DNA from: Glandiceps talaboti
Taxonomy: Eukaryota; Hemichordata; Enteropneusta; Spengelidae
DNA length: 64,000 bases
Assembly: GCF_964340395.1 (NCBI RefSeq)
Contig: NC_135562.1
Location: 20,104,626-20,168,625, forward strand
Direction: 5' to 3'
Within the stretch, counting starts at the first letter, position 1; every line of letters starts with the position of its first letter. Position numbers and translations under genes: made by a program. The notes beneath the pieces are model-generated. The model had not been told where the DNA came from. It made no database searches and worked only from the letters and a program-made list of their open reading frames with translations. Shown here in pieces: positions 31,266 through 43,790 of this stretch.

Positions 31266-32187
31266 CTATAGTTTGAAAGGAGAAAAATGGAAATTATATT
31301 ATATCATGCTACTATGCGCCATTCTGATTGGATAATAACTGTGGTAAAATCCCATTTTACCACGGCTGGCAGTGGTAAAATGGGCCCCTAAACTAGCATA
31401 TGAATAGTACATACAAGCTGAATGTGTTCGTTCTTATACCAATAAGTTAACACTTCCCCAGAGTAAAGGTGTGTCAGGTATCCTGTACAATAGTTTGGGT
31501 TACAGTAGTCCAAATAATTCCACTGATGACCTTGCGATCGAAAGCAACGATCGATCAGTGGCTTCAACATCACTGATAAGGTACAAGTTCTCCCCATGCA
31601 ACGAGCCGTCTCAGCGTCCTACTCTCGTTACGCATTGAATCAAGCAACACCGATTTAACTTTTAACCATCAGTCAAGGTGCGTCAGAATTATTTCGAAAC
31701 TGTACATTTTCAGGTTCGGTCAATGTTCAATTTGTTACCTATTAAATTAAAGTAGACTGTGTCGCGTCGCGTCTCTGATTTACTGTCTCGAGCTTTCTCC
31801 GATTCAACGCCGAGACATCTATTTTTAGCAGTGTACAAGATTGTATTGTTCTTATGTAAATATCCAAACAAAATTGTTACTTTCTTTGACCTCTTGCCCC
31901 GTTTTCTTCGTTGCTAGTTTTCAACGCGTTTTCGTTATGCATTATATGATGTAAATAAAGTAATTTATCAATGCAATGCAATGCATTGCAATGCAGTGTA
32001 TGGTTGTGTTCATGCAGTGTGTGTGGGGGGTTACATGAACGTATCCACTCATTAAAATATGCTCGTTCCCGACGATCTATTACCAACGATCTTTTTCTGT
32101 ACGTGCGAATTCGCCTTTTCGGGCATATAAATAACCACAGAATCACATTTAGAAGAAATAGACACACATTTTGATATAATATAATAG
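31266..32187. other. Stretch with small foldbacks, no gene seen
   Basis: GTGGTAAAATCCCATTTTAC followed by CAC near 31341-31363 is a short palindrome, with a third partial copy at 31371-31383. GCAATGCAATGCATTGCAAT near 31975-31994 is another. No exon of the neighbouring gene is evident. Confidence 0.5.
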
Positions 32188-32325
32188 CAATAACTCCCGC
32201 CGAAGGCGGGTATACACTCGAATTTGGTACAATTCGCTCCATATAGCACTCGCCATTCGGCTCGTGCTATATGTCGCGAATTGTACCAAAATCTCGTGTA
32301 TACCCGCCTTCGGCGGGGGTTATTG
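32188..32325. repeat. 138-bp GC-rich palindrome
   Basis: Left arm starts CAATAACTCCCGCCGAAGGC and the right arm is its near-complement ending GGGGGTTATTG. Arms are about 65 bp with a few mismatches and a small loop near 32255. Each end also holds its own small palindrome (CCGCCTTCGGCGG). It looks like a foldback MITE. No target duplication is clear. Confidence 0.88.
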
Positions 32326-32412
32326 CTTAAGTATATATTAGTAAATCAATGATAAGACAGAAACATTGCTAACTCTTGCTCATGGACACACATTTAAAAG
32401 ACACTCTAATAA

Positions 32413-34370
32413 ACCATTGTACTGCTATTGTCAGCCTCTATATTTGGAAGTATTGTCTGCTTGTTTTCATTGCCCCTTAGACCATTAACAACACCAGGTC
32501 CTAAGTTCCTCAACAAGATGACTGGTGCCCCGATCTTCAAATGCAAAGTATCTGGGGCATGCACACCCCTAAGGTATTTTTTGTCTCCTAGAGATAAGAA
32601 TATTGGACATAATTGTTAATTTTAACCAAAGGACTAATAATAAGTAACTTAATTGATTTTAATCGATATTTAAATAGTTTGAAATGTGTGTATGGACGCA
32701 CCAAGATTCACTGTACTAGTTGTAAATTAATTGTGGTATGGTAGCTGTGCCAAATGAAATGTACACACCTTCGTCTCTTGATTTGTAGGTCTTCCATTCC
32801 CCAGGCATACTAAGGAGTTGTTCGGCATTGAATACATCAACTTCGAAATTAGTTGAAAATAAGTTGGTTACATTTCAGGATTGGTGTAGGGGGCGACTTA
32901 AACTCTTCATCAGCTCGTCGGTAGCGTCACTAACGCCACCACTTGATGTCTCTCTTATGGCTGTGATGAAACTTAAATTGATTGGCGGTAAACACGGTTT
33001 AAATTAATATGATGAAATTTATCAAAAATTTTAGAATTAAAACAAAAATCTCCATTGTTGCCGTATCGGAGGTTTGCTATGGGAGGGAGTTGAAAAAAAT
33101 CCCCACATAACAGTACTTGAATACCACCAAAGTCTGGCTTTTCTCGAATTAAACTGCATATTTCCTCGAGTTGTTCAAATATTTTTTGGCTAATCTGTTG
33201 AAAAAAAAAGCAAATGAGACTTAAAAGATAAGAATAATGCACGCTGATTTAGTGTTTTTTTACTAATTTGTTTTGGTATCAACATGAACTGAAAAAAAAT
33301 TACGAAAGCTAGTTAGTAAATAAATAAATAAATAAATAAATAAAAAATACGTCAAAGACTTACCTCCTTCACAATATTAATCTAACGAAGCAATACCTTT
33401 CCCCTTCATACACAAGTTTGTTTCAGATTCTTGTTTTCTAATTTCATTCGGTCATTCATTCATTCATTCATTCATTCATTCATACTTATTTATTTACTTA
33501 TTTATTCACGGCGTTTGAATTGGCATGCTCGAGCTCTCAAAATTCGTTCCTATGCAGCTTTAAACGCGGCGTCATTGTTCAGCAGATGGTACGGTAAAGT
33601 TCACAGTTTGTGTATCGCCCATCCTATGGGAGTGAAGGAAAAGTAGTAATTACTACTAAAATGATAATATACATTAAACAGTTAAAATGCATGTGCTTCG
33701 AAAAGTAGATTGCTATTAAAGTAGCTCAAAGTCCAATGGATTTGACTTTGATATCAAGCGGTAAATGTTATCATTGCCACTGTATGTGGATTGCGTACGG
33801 AACGTACATAAATCGGTATACGTGACGCGCCTAATTTAAATAACAATAGGTCGACTCCCCGCGGCGCGAATATTTGATCGTCAGCTTTAGTAGGATTTGA
33901 CCGGGAAAATGTTATGTTTTAATTCCTACTATAAATCACGGCGCAATTCTCAATATGAATGGCTATTGATGGCTTTGATAATTTAATACAAAACAAGACT
34001 TTGTTAAACAAACTTCTGATTCTCACTGAAATATGCTATGGGTTAAATACCATTCAAAACTCTGTTGAATATTCCCGCGAAATATTTTTTTAAATATTTT
34101 AACTTGGCCGTACGTCTGTTTTTGATATTTCAAGTTCAATGTGATTCACCTACCTGTAAACCTGCCCAAGAGTGTAGAGTTGTAGCCTCTTTGTATTACA
34201 AAGTAGCAATTCCCGTGGAGGCTGTTACAAAGATTTCGTTCTGTTTACTATACCGTCCTAATATCTGTTTGATTAAAGTCGTCTTCCCAGTGCCCGCTTG
34301 ACCCATCAGCAGAATGTTGTGTCCATTCTCAATGAGATAAAAGATAGACATTTCTTCTCCTCGAAATGTG
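32413..34370 (-). pseudogene. PIF1-like helicase, intron-containing, with stops
   Basis: Minus-strand exons: 34154-34370 carries Walker A (LLMGQAGTGKTTL) and ASTGIATL, then a TAA, then EATTLHSWAGLQ before a GTAGGT donor. Exon 32769-33194 follows a poly-pyrimidine CAACAG acceptor and carries ISQKIFEQLEEICSLI, LLCGDFFQLPP and NLNRVYRQS; a frameshift near 32993 and a TGA near 32876 interrupt it before NFEVDVFNAEQLLSMPGEWK. Exon 32413-32587 follows a TATCTCTAG acceptor with LKIGAPVILLRNLGPGVVNG. The exon with the Walker B Asp-Glu, expected between 33205 and 34150, was not found. PIF1 helicases unwind DNA; in Helitrons they are fused to Rep, but multi-intron PIF1-like genes also exist in invertebrate genomes. 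Three disabling changes make it a pseudogene. Confidence 0.88.
33314..33490. repeat. TAAA and CATT microsatellites
   Basis: (TAAA)n at 33317-33347 and (CATT)n at 33449-33483, both inside the PIF1-like locus. Confidence 0.9.
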
Positions 34371-35539
34371 ATAAATATAGATAACAACAATGGGTGCCTA
34401 CTAATAACGTACGTCTTTGCACTAAAGGTGTTCACGCAAAGTAATTGTATTACCCATAATCCATTTGTTACTAGCAACATGGGGTCAAAGGTGACCGAGA
34501 ACCGAGATCCTGATATATCCTTCTATTCATGCAATGGGTATTATCATACTTAACTTCGTAATTGAACCAGTTTGAAACCAAGCGTGTGTGTGTCGGGGGG
34601 GGGGGGGGGTCTCCACAATTTTGAAGGAGCAATTCTATGATAAAGATCCAATTTGGTCAGAAACAAATTTAATTAAATGAAAAACACACTAAGCCTGTTG
34701 GCATCAATAGTCAGGTGCAGTCAACCAGTAAATAATGCCACTGACATTATAAAATTTCACACATTGTGGTTTTTGTAATCCGGTATTCTAACTTGTAAGC
34801 CTCTCTCAGGCCGAAAAAAATGTTTTGTTATGGTTGCCCAACCCCACCTAATTTTAACTGCCGACCTTAAACTTTTTTTCTTTTTACATAATTGAGAAAA
34901 ACAAATTGCGAAAACTGCGAAATCTCGGCAGAAATAATTGCGGAAACTGACATCAAATTAAAAGAACAATATAAAACTGCTGTTCCAACCTGTAATGGCT
35001 GTACATCTGATAGGGAGCAATAAACAGCATAGAGACCATTTGGAAAACAAATAGAAAACATAAACTAGTCACTCACACATGAAAAAAAATGTAATTACAC
35101 GAGGACGGAATACAACACAATCATACTAAAAATTAAGATTTAAATTAGACCGAAAGAACTCGAAACTTTATTATTTCACATGAATTTCCATAAAAACACA
35201 AGTTTCTAAAACTGATAATAAGTTGTATTTAAATTATTTTGTCAAATATACCCCTTTGACGTCACGCTGATCTGTCATGCAGTATCAATGTGTTGGATGC
35301 TATACTATCTAATCAATCAGTATTAGTCCATAGACAGAGCGCTCCTCCTCTGTCTATGATTAGTCATAATATGTCAGATATCTGTACAATAAATTTAACT
35401 TTAGAACCATAGTGTTATTGACTATAAGATGGTTGTGTGATGTGAATTAAAATGCTGATTTTAATGTAAATGTAAGTGATATGAGATATAAGCTTATATT
35501 TCTAATACTGTATAGATTGATAGTTTATTTCTTTTACAT
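34371..35539. other. Intergenic stretch with a G-run and a short hairpin
   Basis: A run of 13-15 G at 34595-34610 follows GTGTGTGT. CATAGACAG and CTGTCTATG form an inverted repeat at 35328-35357. No gene seen. Upstream exons of the P-element-like gene (THAP domain and coiled coil) may lie here but were not identified. Confidence 0.5.
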
Positions 35540-37187
35540 CTCAAAGGGTCAAAGAGAGGAAGGTATTAAAAAGGCAGAGGTAGCCGCTGTCCAGAAACAA
35601 ATCGAAGCAATGCCGGGATTGTCAAAAAACATGGTTGAATTGGTAATGTCGATGATATAAAATAGCATGGTTCGGCCAACAGGGAGGAGATGGGACAGAA
35701 ATGCAATACAGTTTGCTCTTCATCTACGGTTGAGATCACCGCAAGGGTACGCTGACATAAGAGGTAGTGGTCACCTTATCTTGCAATTGCCATCCCCAAG
35801 ACTACTACAGCTATACAAGAACATAATTGAACAGAAGCCCGGTTTCAACGAGGAAGTCTTCAGGTGGATGGCGGATACAGCACGGCAAAATTGGATATTA
35901 CGGTGGTGTTATTTTTGATGAAATGGCCATCCAAGAAGACTTACAGCTAGATAACAAGGGTGGAGAAACGAAATTAGTAGGAGCGGTGCAACTGACGAAG
36001 GAATGTGAGGATACGGATATATTGAAGTTAGGTGAAAAGAAAGTTATGTTGGCAAACCACACACTGCAGTTTGAATTCTTGGGATTCACCGGATTCACTT
36101 TTCCTTTTGCACACTTTCCCACCAGACAGGCCCAGGCACACCACTTATATGTATTATTTTGGCAAGCCATTGATAATCTCCTGAACTGGGGGTTCATGGT
36201 AAACTTTACAATGTTTGACGGATCAACATCGAATCGATCTTTTCTGAAGCTACATTTTGACGGCAATCCTTTGGATAAAAAATGCACGTACCAAACCGTT
36301 TCGATCCCGGTGAAACAGTTATTTTTTGTATGGACCCTAAACACGTAATTAAGCGATTGAGAAACAACGTTTTGAAGAGTGGGGTAGGGGAAGAGTATAA
36401 TACAAGGCGCTTAGAATGGAGAGGTTTGAACATTGAGTGGCAACACTGGCAAGACGCATACAGATGGGACATCAAAGTCAACCCAGAAATGTATCGAGTT
36501 AACCATAAGTTGACAAGCGATCACATGAATCCAGGTGTATCAGGTAAAATGAGAAATCATCTAGCGGAACAAACACTGGACAAAGAAATGTTGCACCTAA
36601 TGCAATGCTACCAAGCAAGCCTACCTGACGGCCAGTACCTAAACGGCACTATCGAATTCTTGCGTCACACCAGCACAATAGTTTCTTTCTTTAGCGATAA
36701 CAGAGAAATTAAAGGTGTAGATGACATGAGGCTACAACAACTTCTAGATGCCAGATCCTGGTTTGAATCGTGGGAAAAAGAAGTAAGCAGTAATGAAAGC
36801 CTAACAAATGGAGAAAAGGCACGAACATTGATGTCACGGGAAACCAGAGAGGACGTGCTATTTTGCGTTACTGCTGTAGTTCAGATTTGCCACAAGCGGG
36901 CGAAGAAATCAATGACGACACTTCCTAGTCGCTTAAACAGCGATGTCGTAGAAAACTTCTTCTGCCAGCAAAGATCCACCAACAATGGATATAATACAAA
37001 CCCATCATATTTACAGTATTGTAAAGGTGTCAACAGTGTTGTGTTGTCTAACAGCAGTAGAACATCTGCAAAAAAGGCAAATGGAGGCGTCAAAGCTGCC
37101 AAGCCATACAATTTCAACAAACCCGGTCCATTAATTAAAGTGCGATCTTGTAGTCGACAGGAAAAACGCAAAGTGTCGGAGGAATAG
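35540..37187 (+). pseudogene. P-element/THAP9-like transposase with two frameshifts
   Basis: Reading starts near an acceptor-like CATCTCAAAG with REEGIKKAEVAAVQKQIE. A TAA sits at 35657, then comes RRWDRNAIQFALHLRLRSPQ. A frame change near 35885 leads to GGVIFDEMAIQEDLQL, with the first catalytic Asp, then FTMFDGSTSNRSFLKLHF, the second. A second change near 36283, at an A-run, leads to FCMDPKHVIKRLRNNV, the DPxHxxK signature, and then to a long intact frame to 37187 containing LNSDVVENFFCQQRS, with the likely third acid. P-element transposases cut DNA with an RNase-H-type DDE core and a GTP-binding insertion. The THAP DNA-binding domain is not seen, so the 5' exon is missing or upstream. The few lesions suggest moderate age. 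Confidence 0.9.
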
Positions 37188-38092
37188 CGGTAGGTATCCT
37201 TGTGTAATATAACGAATAGAAAATCCCATTGAACTGTAAATATATATATACCAAACCAAGTAATGTATACCGAATGTAATTACGATAACAATCCTTGCAT
37301 GGTTAACATATATGAAAAATATATTTGTCTTGATCTTGTTAAAGTTAAGCTAAATTCATTTCCGTGACAATCTAGATTTCAAGTAATGTGGTATTTCAAC
37401 AGGAACGTAATTCGATCAAACAGACAGCCTGAGCAAGCTAGCCCTAATCGTGTTGAGAAAAAGATATTTAGATTAATTGTGTGGGAAAATTATTGTTTAT
37501 GACAATTTGGTTTTAAATAACTATATACAAACTATTCAATTATCAAACCTGTGCGAACAATAACGCCGATTTCGTAACATATATGTGTGGAGATCTTCAC
37601 TCTTTCTCATACATTCGTTACAGTATGCAGGACCGACACCCCTCTGTCAATCATAATGATCACGTGCGAGTCATTGGCCAATCACGATCAATAATAACTG
37701 CTTTCCTATGTTTGTTGGTACAGTAACATTCCTAAATCATCGAGTTGAATTCAGAAATCGTGATGTTCGGCAACATGTCAACAAAATATTTGTCCAAAGA
37801 CCAACGTTGGTTGAGGGTGTATGATAAGTTGGCTAATTGAAAATGGACAATATTAATCTAATGGCTATGATGGTTTTTGAAACCAACAACTGCATGGAGT
37901 GTTGACTTTCTTTACTTCTCGTCTATATCAGAGAATTAGATGTCATTCAATAAAATAAATTTGGATGGTCACTACCCCTGGAAAATGACCCAAATCAAGT
38001 GTATCAACCCTGGTCCAGGCAGCAGCCGGTCACAAATGAATTTACCCTGCGCGAGCTTATGGGCTTTGCCTAGTTATGATATTAGAAAGAGA
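37188..38092. other. Intergenic stretch without a recognisable gene
   Basis: Downstream of the P-element-like gene. I looked for a terminal inverted repeat matching the 35.2-35.6 kb side and did not find a clear one. Confidence 0.5.
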
Positions 38093-38465
38093 TTGCAGCA
38101 TAGTGTTGGTACCCCTGTGTTACGTCACTATGTAATAGAAAGAGATTGCAGTATACTGCGAGTACCCCAGGGGTACCCACACTATATACTTATATTATAT
38201 TCTGACGTAACAACACGGGTACTCATACTATATATTTATGTTACATTGTGACGTAACAACACAGGAGTACCCACACTATATAGTTATGTTACACTGTGAC
38301 GTAACAACACAGGTGTACCCACACAATATACTTATATTACATTGTGATGTAACAACACAGGGGTACTCACACTATATATTTATATTACATTGTGACGTAA
38401 CAACACAGGGGTACCCACATTATATACTTATATTACATTGTGACGTAACAACACAGGGGTACCCG
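38093..38465. repeat. 48-bp minisatellite (locus 2)
   Basis: One to two units at 38093-38170 read in the GGTACCCCTGTG direction. About six units at 38165-38465 read the other way, each with GTGACGTAACAACACAGG, then GTACCCACACTATATA and CTTATATTACATT. The unit and the inverted layout match locus 1 at 7640-7955. The 113-codon frame over it is a repeat artefact. Confidence 0.92.
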
Positions 38466-41109
38466 GATTCTTTTTTCAAGCAACTCCATTTGCCATCTTT
38501 TTTTTTCCGAATAAATGCAATCAACTACGTTAACTTAGTACTGATACAAGTATATCTAGTCGTAACAGCCAGGGCTTAGGGCTAAAATATGATTAGTATT
38601 AATGATGAAACGACATGTACCACATCGAGTATGATCGCATTGAAATGAACCAACATTAACTTCCAATCCATGTTGTTCTGTATGGACCACCATATTTCTA
38701 AGTCTCTTGACGTGTATACACATAACTATGTTGTTTTATATCAAGTGAAAATCTCACCTCACTGAACTAATTTGCATAATTATAACCTGATTAACTGTAA
38801 GAGTATTACAAGCGATCATTTTCTCTTTCACTATTGGAAGAGTGAGCACTGATTGGTGGATGTGTATTATACTTTGGGTAAATGTTTCTACTGCAGGTAT
38901 TGGAGGTGTCACGATTCAAAGACATTGCCCACAAAGACAACTTTATAGCATTATACAGGGTAAAACAGAACAAATGACCGTCTCCAAACGAGATATGTTT
39001 TGATAGGTTATCTCAAAACAAAACTATCCTAACAATATATCGATTGTTCTGTAAAAGTAAACTGGACAAGGTAACCTAATGCACCATGAATCTGGTAGCA
39101 TATAGGATCAGTTCTTGGTGAAACCCCACATTTGCTTGCCAAACCACCAATACCAAGTGCTAAGAGTAGTCCAAGGACACCTAAATGGTAGGTCAGAGGT
39201 TATATTTCAGGTCAAAGGTCAAATTTCGCTGTGATGCCCATTCACATTTGATAGAACAGATAAAATAATATTCAGTCACAATTCTAATGTTTAAAGGTGG
39301 ATATAGGTGGGCATATAATATACAGATAAACCAAGCCACTCAGCTTTGAGACATGTACAAGAGATGATATCTTTAGCAATGATATACACATTAAAAGGTA
39401 AGCGCCCTCATTGTTGGGTAAGCATATTACCCTTGTTTTTAGCATTTTGTATACATTGTACTGTAAAGGTTGTCAAGTACCAAAGATCTGATTTGATAGA
39501 TCACAGGTCAAATTTGTTTAGTTTTCATGACTGAGATGAAGTTTATTCTAAACTGTGCATACTGTGTTTACTTTGTTCAGAGTTCAGAGGTTAGTTTAGG
39601 AAAATGAGCTAAATTAACATCAAGGGATTTTATTATCCATGAAACTAGTATGTTAAGTATGTACTGATTGTATTCATGTACCCACAACAGGCTAGCACAG
39701 CTAGAACAGGAAGTCCAGATCACCTGACAGTATATACCCCGGTGCATGCTCTCATCATGGCTATCACAACTAAGTGGTAGTCTGGTCCCTGCCACCTTTC
39801 TGCCACTGCTGGCGCTACACTCACAAAAGAAGCAGACGCTCCATGCCACCCCATGCAGACGCGTGACAAACGTATTACGCATGCGCGAAACAACCCGGAA
39901 GTAAAGTGCAGTCATATATGTTTCAGTACATGTCTGGAAACATTGCATACGCTCGTGTAGTCCTGCTTGCATGCGGAGTAATCCGGGACTCGATTCTGAC
40001 AATTGTCCCTCCTCAAGTCAGTAATACAGACTCGTGCACCGTCATGGAAGCAGGACTAACGCTCGTGGAGATTTAGGGGTAATTTCATATAACTGAGTTT
40101 CAAAATTCCCTGCGAAGAAGATCAGATATACAACCATTACTTGTTGCCCGTAAGAGGAACTATCATATATACATGTACATTTTAGACTTGATGAAATGTA
40201 TCATCAACACAGACTCCGAAGTCAGAACAAGGATGGATAGAACATGGGTAACCATGTAAAGAAGGTGAAAGTATATATTGCTATAAATGAAAAGATTCCA
40301 CGGAATGAACTCTGTACTTCCTTGCAAACCACGGATTTGGGAAAAAGATGCAATATGAAATGCTGATAACTGTGATGGGAAAATACGTGTAAAAGCACAA
40401 TTGTCATAGCCATGCCTGAGAACATTTTGGACTTCTTGAATAAATAACATTGAGTACCATGATTGATAGTGACAATGATCCCTGGCATTTTTATGGAATA
40501 TTTTGAATATTCATTAAATGTCTCAACAACTAGTTTATACCCTGCATGGATCATGTAGCTGAAGCTTGAAGCTGTCAACTCATCAGCTGGAAACAGCCAG
40601 ACCCAGTTGTACATCAAAAAGCAATCAGGCCAGGTAAGGTATTGCATTATTTTAATTTATTTACTAGTTTGTTATGCCAATGTTTTTCATTATTCAGGTC
40701 ACTAAGCACACAGGGTATTTAGTATATCCATATCATGTTCATTGAAATCAATAAATCAGTCAATTGTTACTAAACATATTACTCATTGAGACACACTAGC
40801 AGAGAGTGTGTGATAGGGTACAATTCATGAAAAGACTATTTGAAAAACTACAAGCTTCACAATTGAAGAGCATAAACAATTACACATTGTATACAAGCTA
40901 CTTTTATCTGTGGCAGGGAGCTACCAGAGAGCGCAACACATAAAAGTGTTTCTTTAAAATACCTACATTGATGGGCTAGATAATTGTATCCCATTTTTAT
41001 TTTTAAGACATCTTCTATATGTGAGATAATGGAAAAAGTACATGCCCCATCATAATTATACAACAAAAATCATTGTGTGTATGCTAACTTGAAAATGCCA
41101 GTAAAAAAT
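38466..41109. other. Intergenic stretch without a recognisable gene
   Basis: Frames of 95-141 codons on the minus strand at 39577, 40163 and 40222 overlap each other and show no motif or exon borders I trust. Small duplications of GGTCAAAGGTCAAATTT occur near 39190-39225. Confidence 0.5.
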
Positions 41110-41790
41110 GTGACCCCCACCCCATCAAAATTTCAACATTTTGAACAAAAATCATGTGAAATTGTACAATATTGGAACTCACAAGCACCAAGGGATATTT
41201 CTATTAGTTCATATGTATGTGAAATCAACTGAACTATTCATATATGGATTTTATTTATGTCTCCAAATGTCAAAGTGCTCATAATATTCACAAATGTGAC
41301 CCCCTACCCCATTAAAATTTCAACATTTTGAACAAAAATCACATGAAATTGTACAATATTAGAACTCACAGGCACCAAGGGATATTTCTATTAGTTCATA
41401 TGTATGTGAAATCAACTGAACTATTCATATATGGAGTTTATTTATGTCTCCAAATGTCAAAGTGCTCATAATATTCACAAATGTGACCCGCCACCCCATC
41501 ACACTTTCAACATTTTGAACAAAAAATCACATGAAATTGCACAATATTGGAACACATAGGCACCAAGGGATATTTCTATTAGTTCATATGTATGTGAAAT
41601 CAACTGAACTATTCATATATGGAGTTTATTTATGTCTCCAAATGTCAAAGTGCTCGTAATATTCACAAATGTGACCCCCACCCCATCACACTTTCAACAT
41701 TTAAAAAAAAAAATCACATGAAATTGCACAATATTGGAACACATAGGCACCAAGGGATATTTCTATTAGTTCATATGCATGCGAAATCAA
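41110..41790. repeat. Tandem repeat, ~187-bp unit, 3.6 copies
   Basis: Units start at 41110, 41296, 41483 and 41671, each beginning GTGACCC and containing CATCACACTTTCAACATTT or a variant, ACCAAGGGATATTTCTATTA and TTTATGTCTCCAAATGTCAA. Identity is high. The last unit is cut at about 41790. No coding potential. Confidence 0.93.
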
Positions 41791-43121
41791 CTTACAATCA
41801 TACAACACAATAAACCATAAAACGAAGTGTAGTAAAATATATTTATTCACCACACAAAGTTGCAGATCAAATTTAGCACAGTCATCTTGTATGGATTGTG
41901 AAATGGCACAAAACCAACAACAAAAACCAATAAATCCTGCAACGGTTATAATAATTTGTTTGAAAATTACTGTTTACAGTCCATCTAAGTTGTACAGCTT
42001 CTATCACAAACTTTCTGTGGCATGTAAAGTCAGAAATAAACTAGACAACTTTTCACATTAATCACAGCTGATACACATCATAGCTGCTGGTACGCTGAGA
42101 TATAGATATACATGTAGCTGTGTGAAGCCCGCCCTCACACAACAGAAATGTACTATGTTTAGATTGTAGCCGCCATTTCTGTTTACAGTTTGTATAGCTG
42201 TACGGACACTGTTCCAGTGAAAACAGCAGGTTTCCTGTCAGTTTGCTGAATTACTGTTCAGTAGTTTTCAGTGGAGTCTTGCCTCAGAAGTAAGAACTCT
42301 TTATTGTTGTTTTGAAGCCATTAATTTCATACACTGTAACTTGCTATTTCGAACAGATTGCTAACTACCCAGCAAAACCATGTGACTTGATACTTTAGTG
42401 AGATACGCCCCTTACACATGTGATGTTGTTCATCGTACAGTATATGAATATGAACAATCGCCGTTAAGTACTGTCAGAAACTGTGCCAAATTAGTGAACT
42501 TAGACAGCATACTATAGGATATTAATGAGAACTCTAAATATGGATCAGTTTACCGTTTTTAATGAAGACATTTGAATACGACGCGGAACTCGGCTGTAAA
42601 TTTAGAACTTGAAATCAAACCAAAGTGTGCCTGTTACTTTGCGAGCTTGTAATTCCGCCGGTGACTACGTTGTATAAATTTATGTATCTTGAAAGATATT
42701 CTATAGCCATACGTATTTATTATTTAGTTATGGACACTTATGGATGGCCATACTAGTTTATGCTTATGTTATGCAAATGTTCATGTTCATATGAACAGAA
42801 ACTTACTGCCTGTATATTATACTTATTACTATTTACAGATCGAATAAAAACCTTTTATACGGTTTTCAAGACTCCTCTGCCTGTCATTTTATTCACATTC
42901 CTTGAGGGTCACAGCTGCTAACTCCAATTGTAATACTGTTACACCATACCAGCCACAGAAATCAAAACAGTTCAGATATATATATTTTGTCAATTTTGCA
43001 GAGAAAATACTGTTGTTTGAAAACCATTCTTTAGTGTAAATAGTTTATATTATTAATTATTTTCATACTGTTATAAAAATATACAAGGATTGACTCAGAA
43101 ATATAGACTGAACATTGGCAG
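41791..43121. other. Intergenic stretch without a recognisable gene
   Basis: A CGCCATTTCTG patch near 42170 and AATAAAAACC at 42844 could be parts of an LTR or of a promoter and 3' end, but no matching second copy or ORF is present. Confidence 0.4.
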
Positions 43122-43205
43122 GGCTCGAAATTCCCGCCGGCCCAGGGCAGGTGAAAAGTGGTGCTGGGCCGGTAAAATTTATGCACACCTGCCCAGAGTG
43201 GCCGG
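43122..43205 (-). repeat. Dispersed element with paired GGGCAGGTG motifs (copy 1)
   Basis: Minus-strand text runs from a (A)8 stretch through CTGGGCAGGTGTGCATAAAT, then TTTACCGGCCCAGCACCAC and CACCTGCCCTGGGCCGG, ending GGGAATTTCGAGCCCTGCC. A similar but shorter copy lies at 49905-49985 on the plus strand. Confidence 0.6.
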
Positions 43206-43649
43206 CGCTTTTTTTTGGAATACTAAATTATTATAAACTGCTTATTCTAATTTGGTCAATAATTGTTATCGCAATCGTTTTGGGGTTTTATTTTTTGTCG
43301 ATTTGTCTCTTGTAACTTAGCTTGTTTCGATCAAACCTAAGTTTCTTCATTTCCGCATTGCCTAATGCCAGAATGCAATGACCTTTCAACCTCTCCATAT
43401 ATGGACATTCGCGTCCTAGGCACGTATTGGTTTGATTTGCATATCAATAGCAACCATGTGTTTCACTTCTCAGTTGCACTATATTTCCACTAATATCAAT
43501 ATACCTCTATCGTAACGTTTCGGAGATAGTGCTCGATCGACTGAGATCTTCCGATCAAGGTAAAGTCACTGGCAAGCTGCAATGACCGCTATGACCGCAC
43601 GCGTACACACAGTACAGTAACACATCTACATGTATCGATTCATCACATC

Positions 43650-43790
43650 TTGTACATCGACTTACACTGCCAATATACTAGTTCTTACACTATACCAGTA
43701 TGTACACTCCAATATACTAGTATTTACTTACACTGCCAATATACTTGTACTTACACTATACCAGTATGTACACTCCAATATACTTGAACT
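43650..43790. repeat. Short tandem duplications, TACACTCCAATATACTAG type
   Basis: CTATACCAGTATGTACACTC followed by CAATATACT occurs twice (about 43692 and 43757) with CACTGCCAATATACT words between. A related 41-bp direct repeat is at 44208-44248 and 44276-44316. Confidence 0.8.

Noticed and set aside
33205-34153. Search for the Walker B exon of the PIF1-like gene (candidate ending at 33363 before GTAAGT)
   Set aside because: The candidate has a good donor but its text does not clearly match the PIF1 DExSM block, so it is not annotated.
38238-38579. 113-codon frame with repeated HCDVTTQGYPHYI-like text
   Set aside because: It follows the 48-bp (16-codon) minisatellite unit, so openness is an automatic result of the unit length.
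40163-40647. Two overlapping minus-strand frames of 95 and 141 codons
   Set aside because: Hydrophobic text typical of AT-rich noncoding DNA, with no family signature and no conserved start or splice context.
42120-42945. Possible solo LTR (AATAAA at 42844, ending near TGTTACA at 42936)
   Set aside because: No matching TGTAACA start, no second copy and no adjacent primer site or PPT could be shown.
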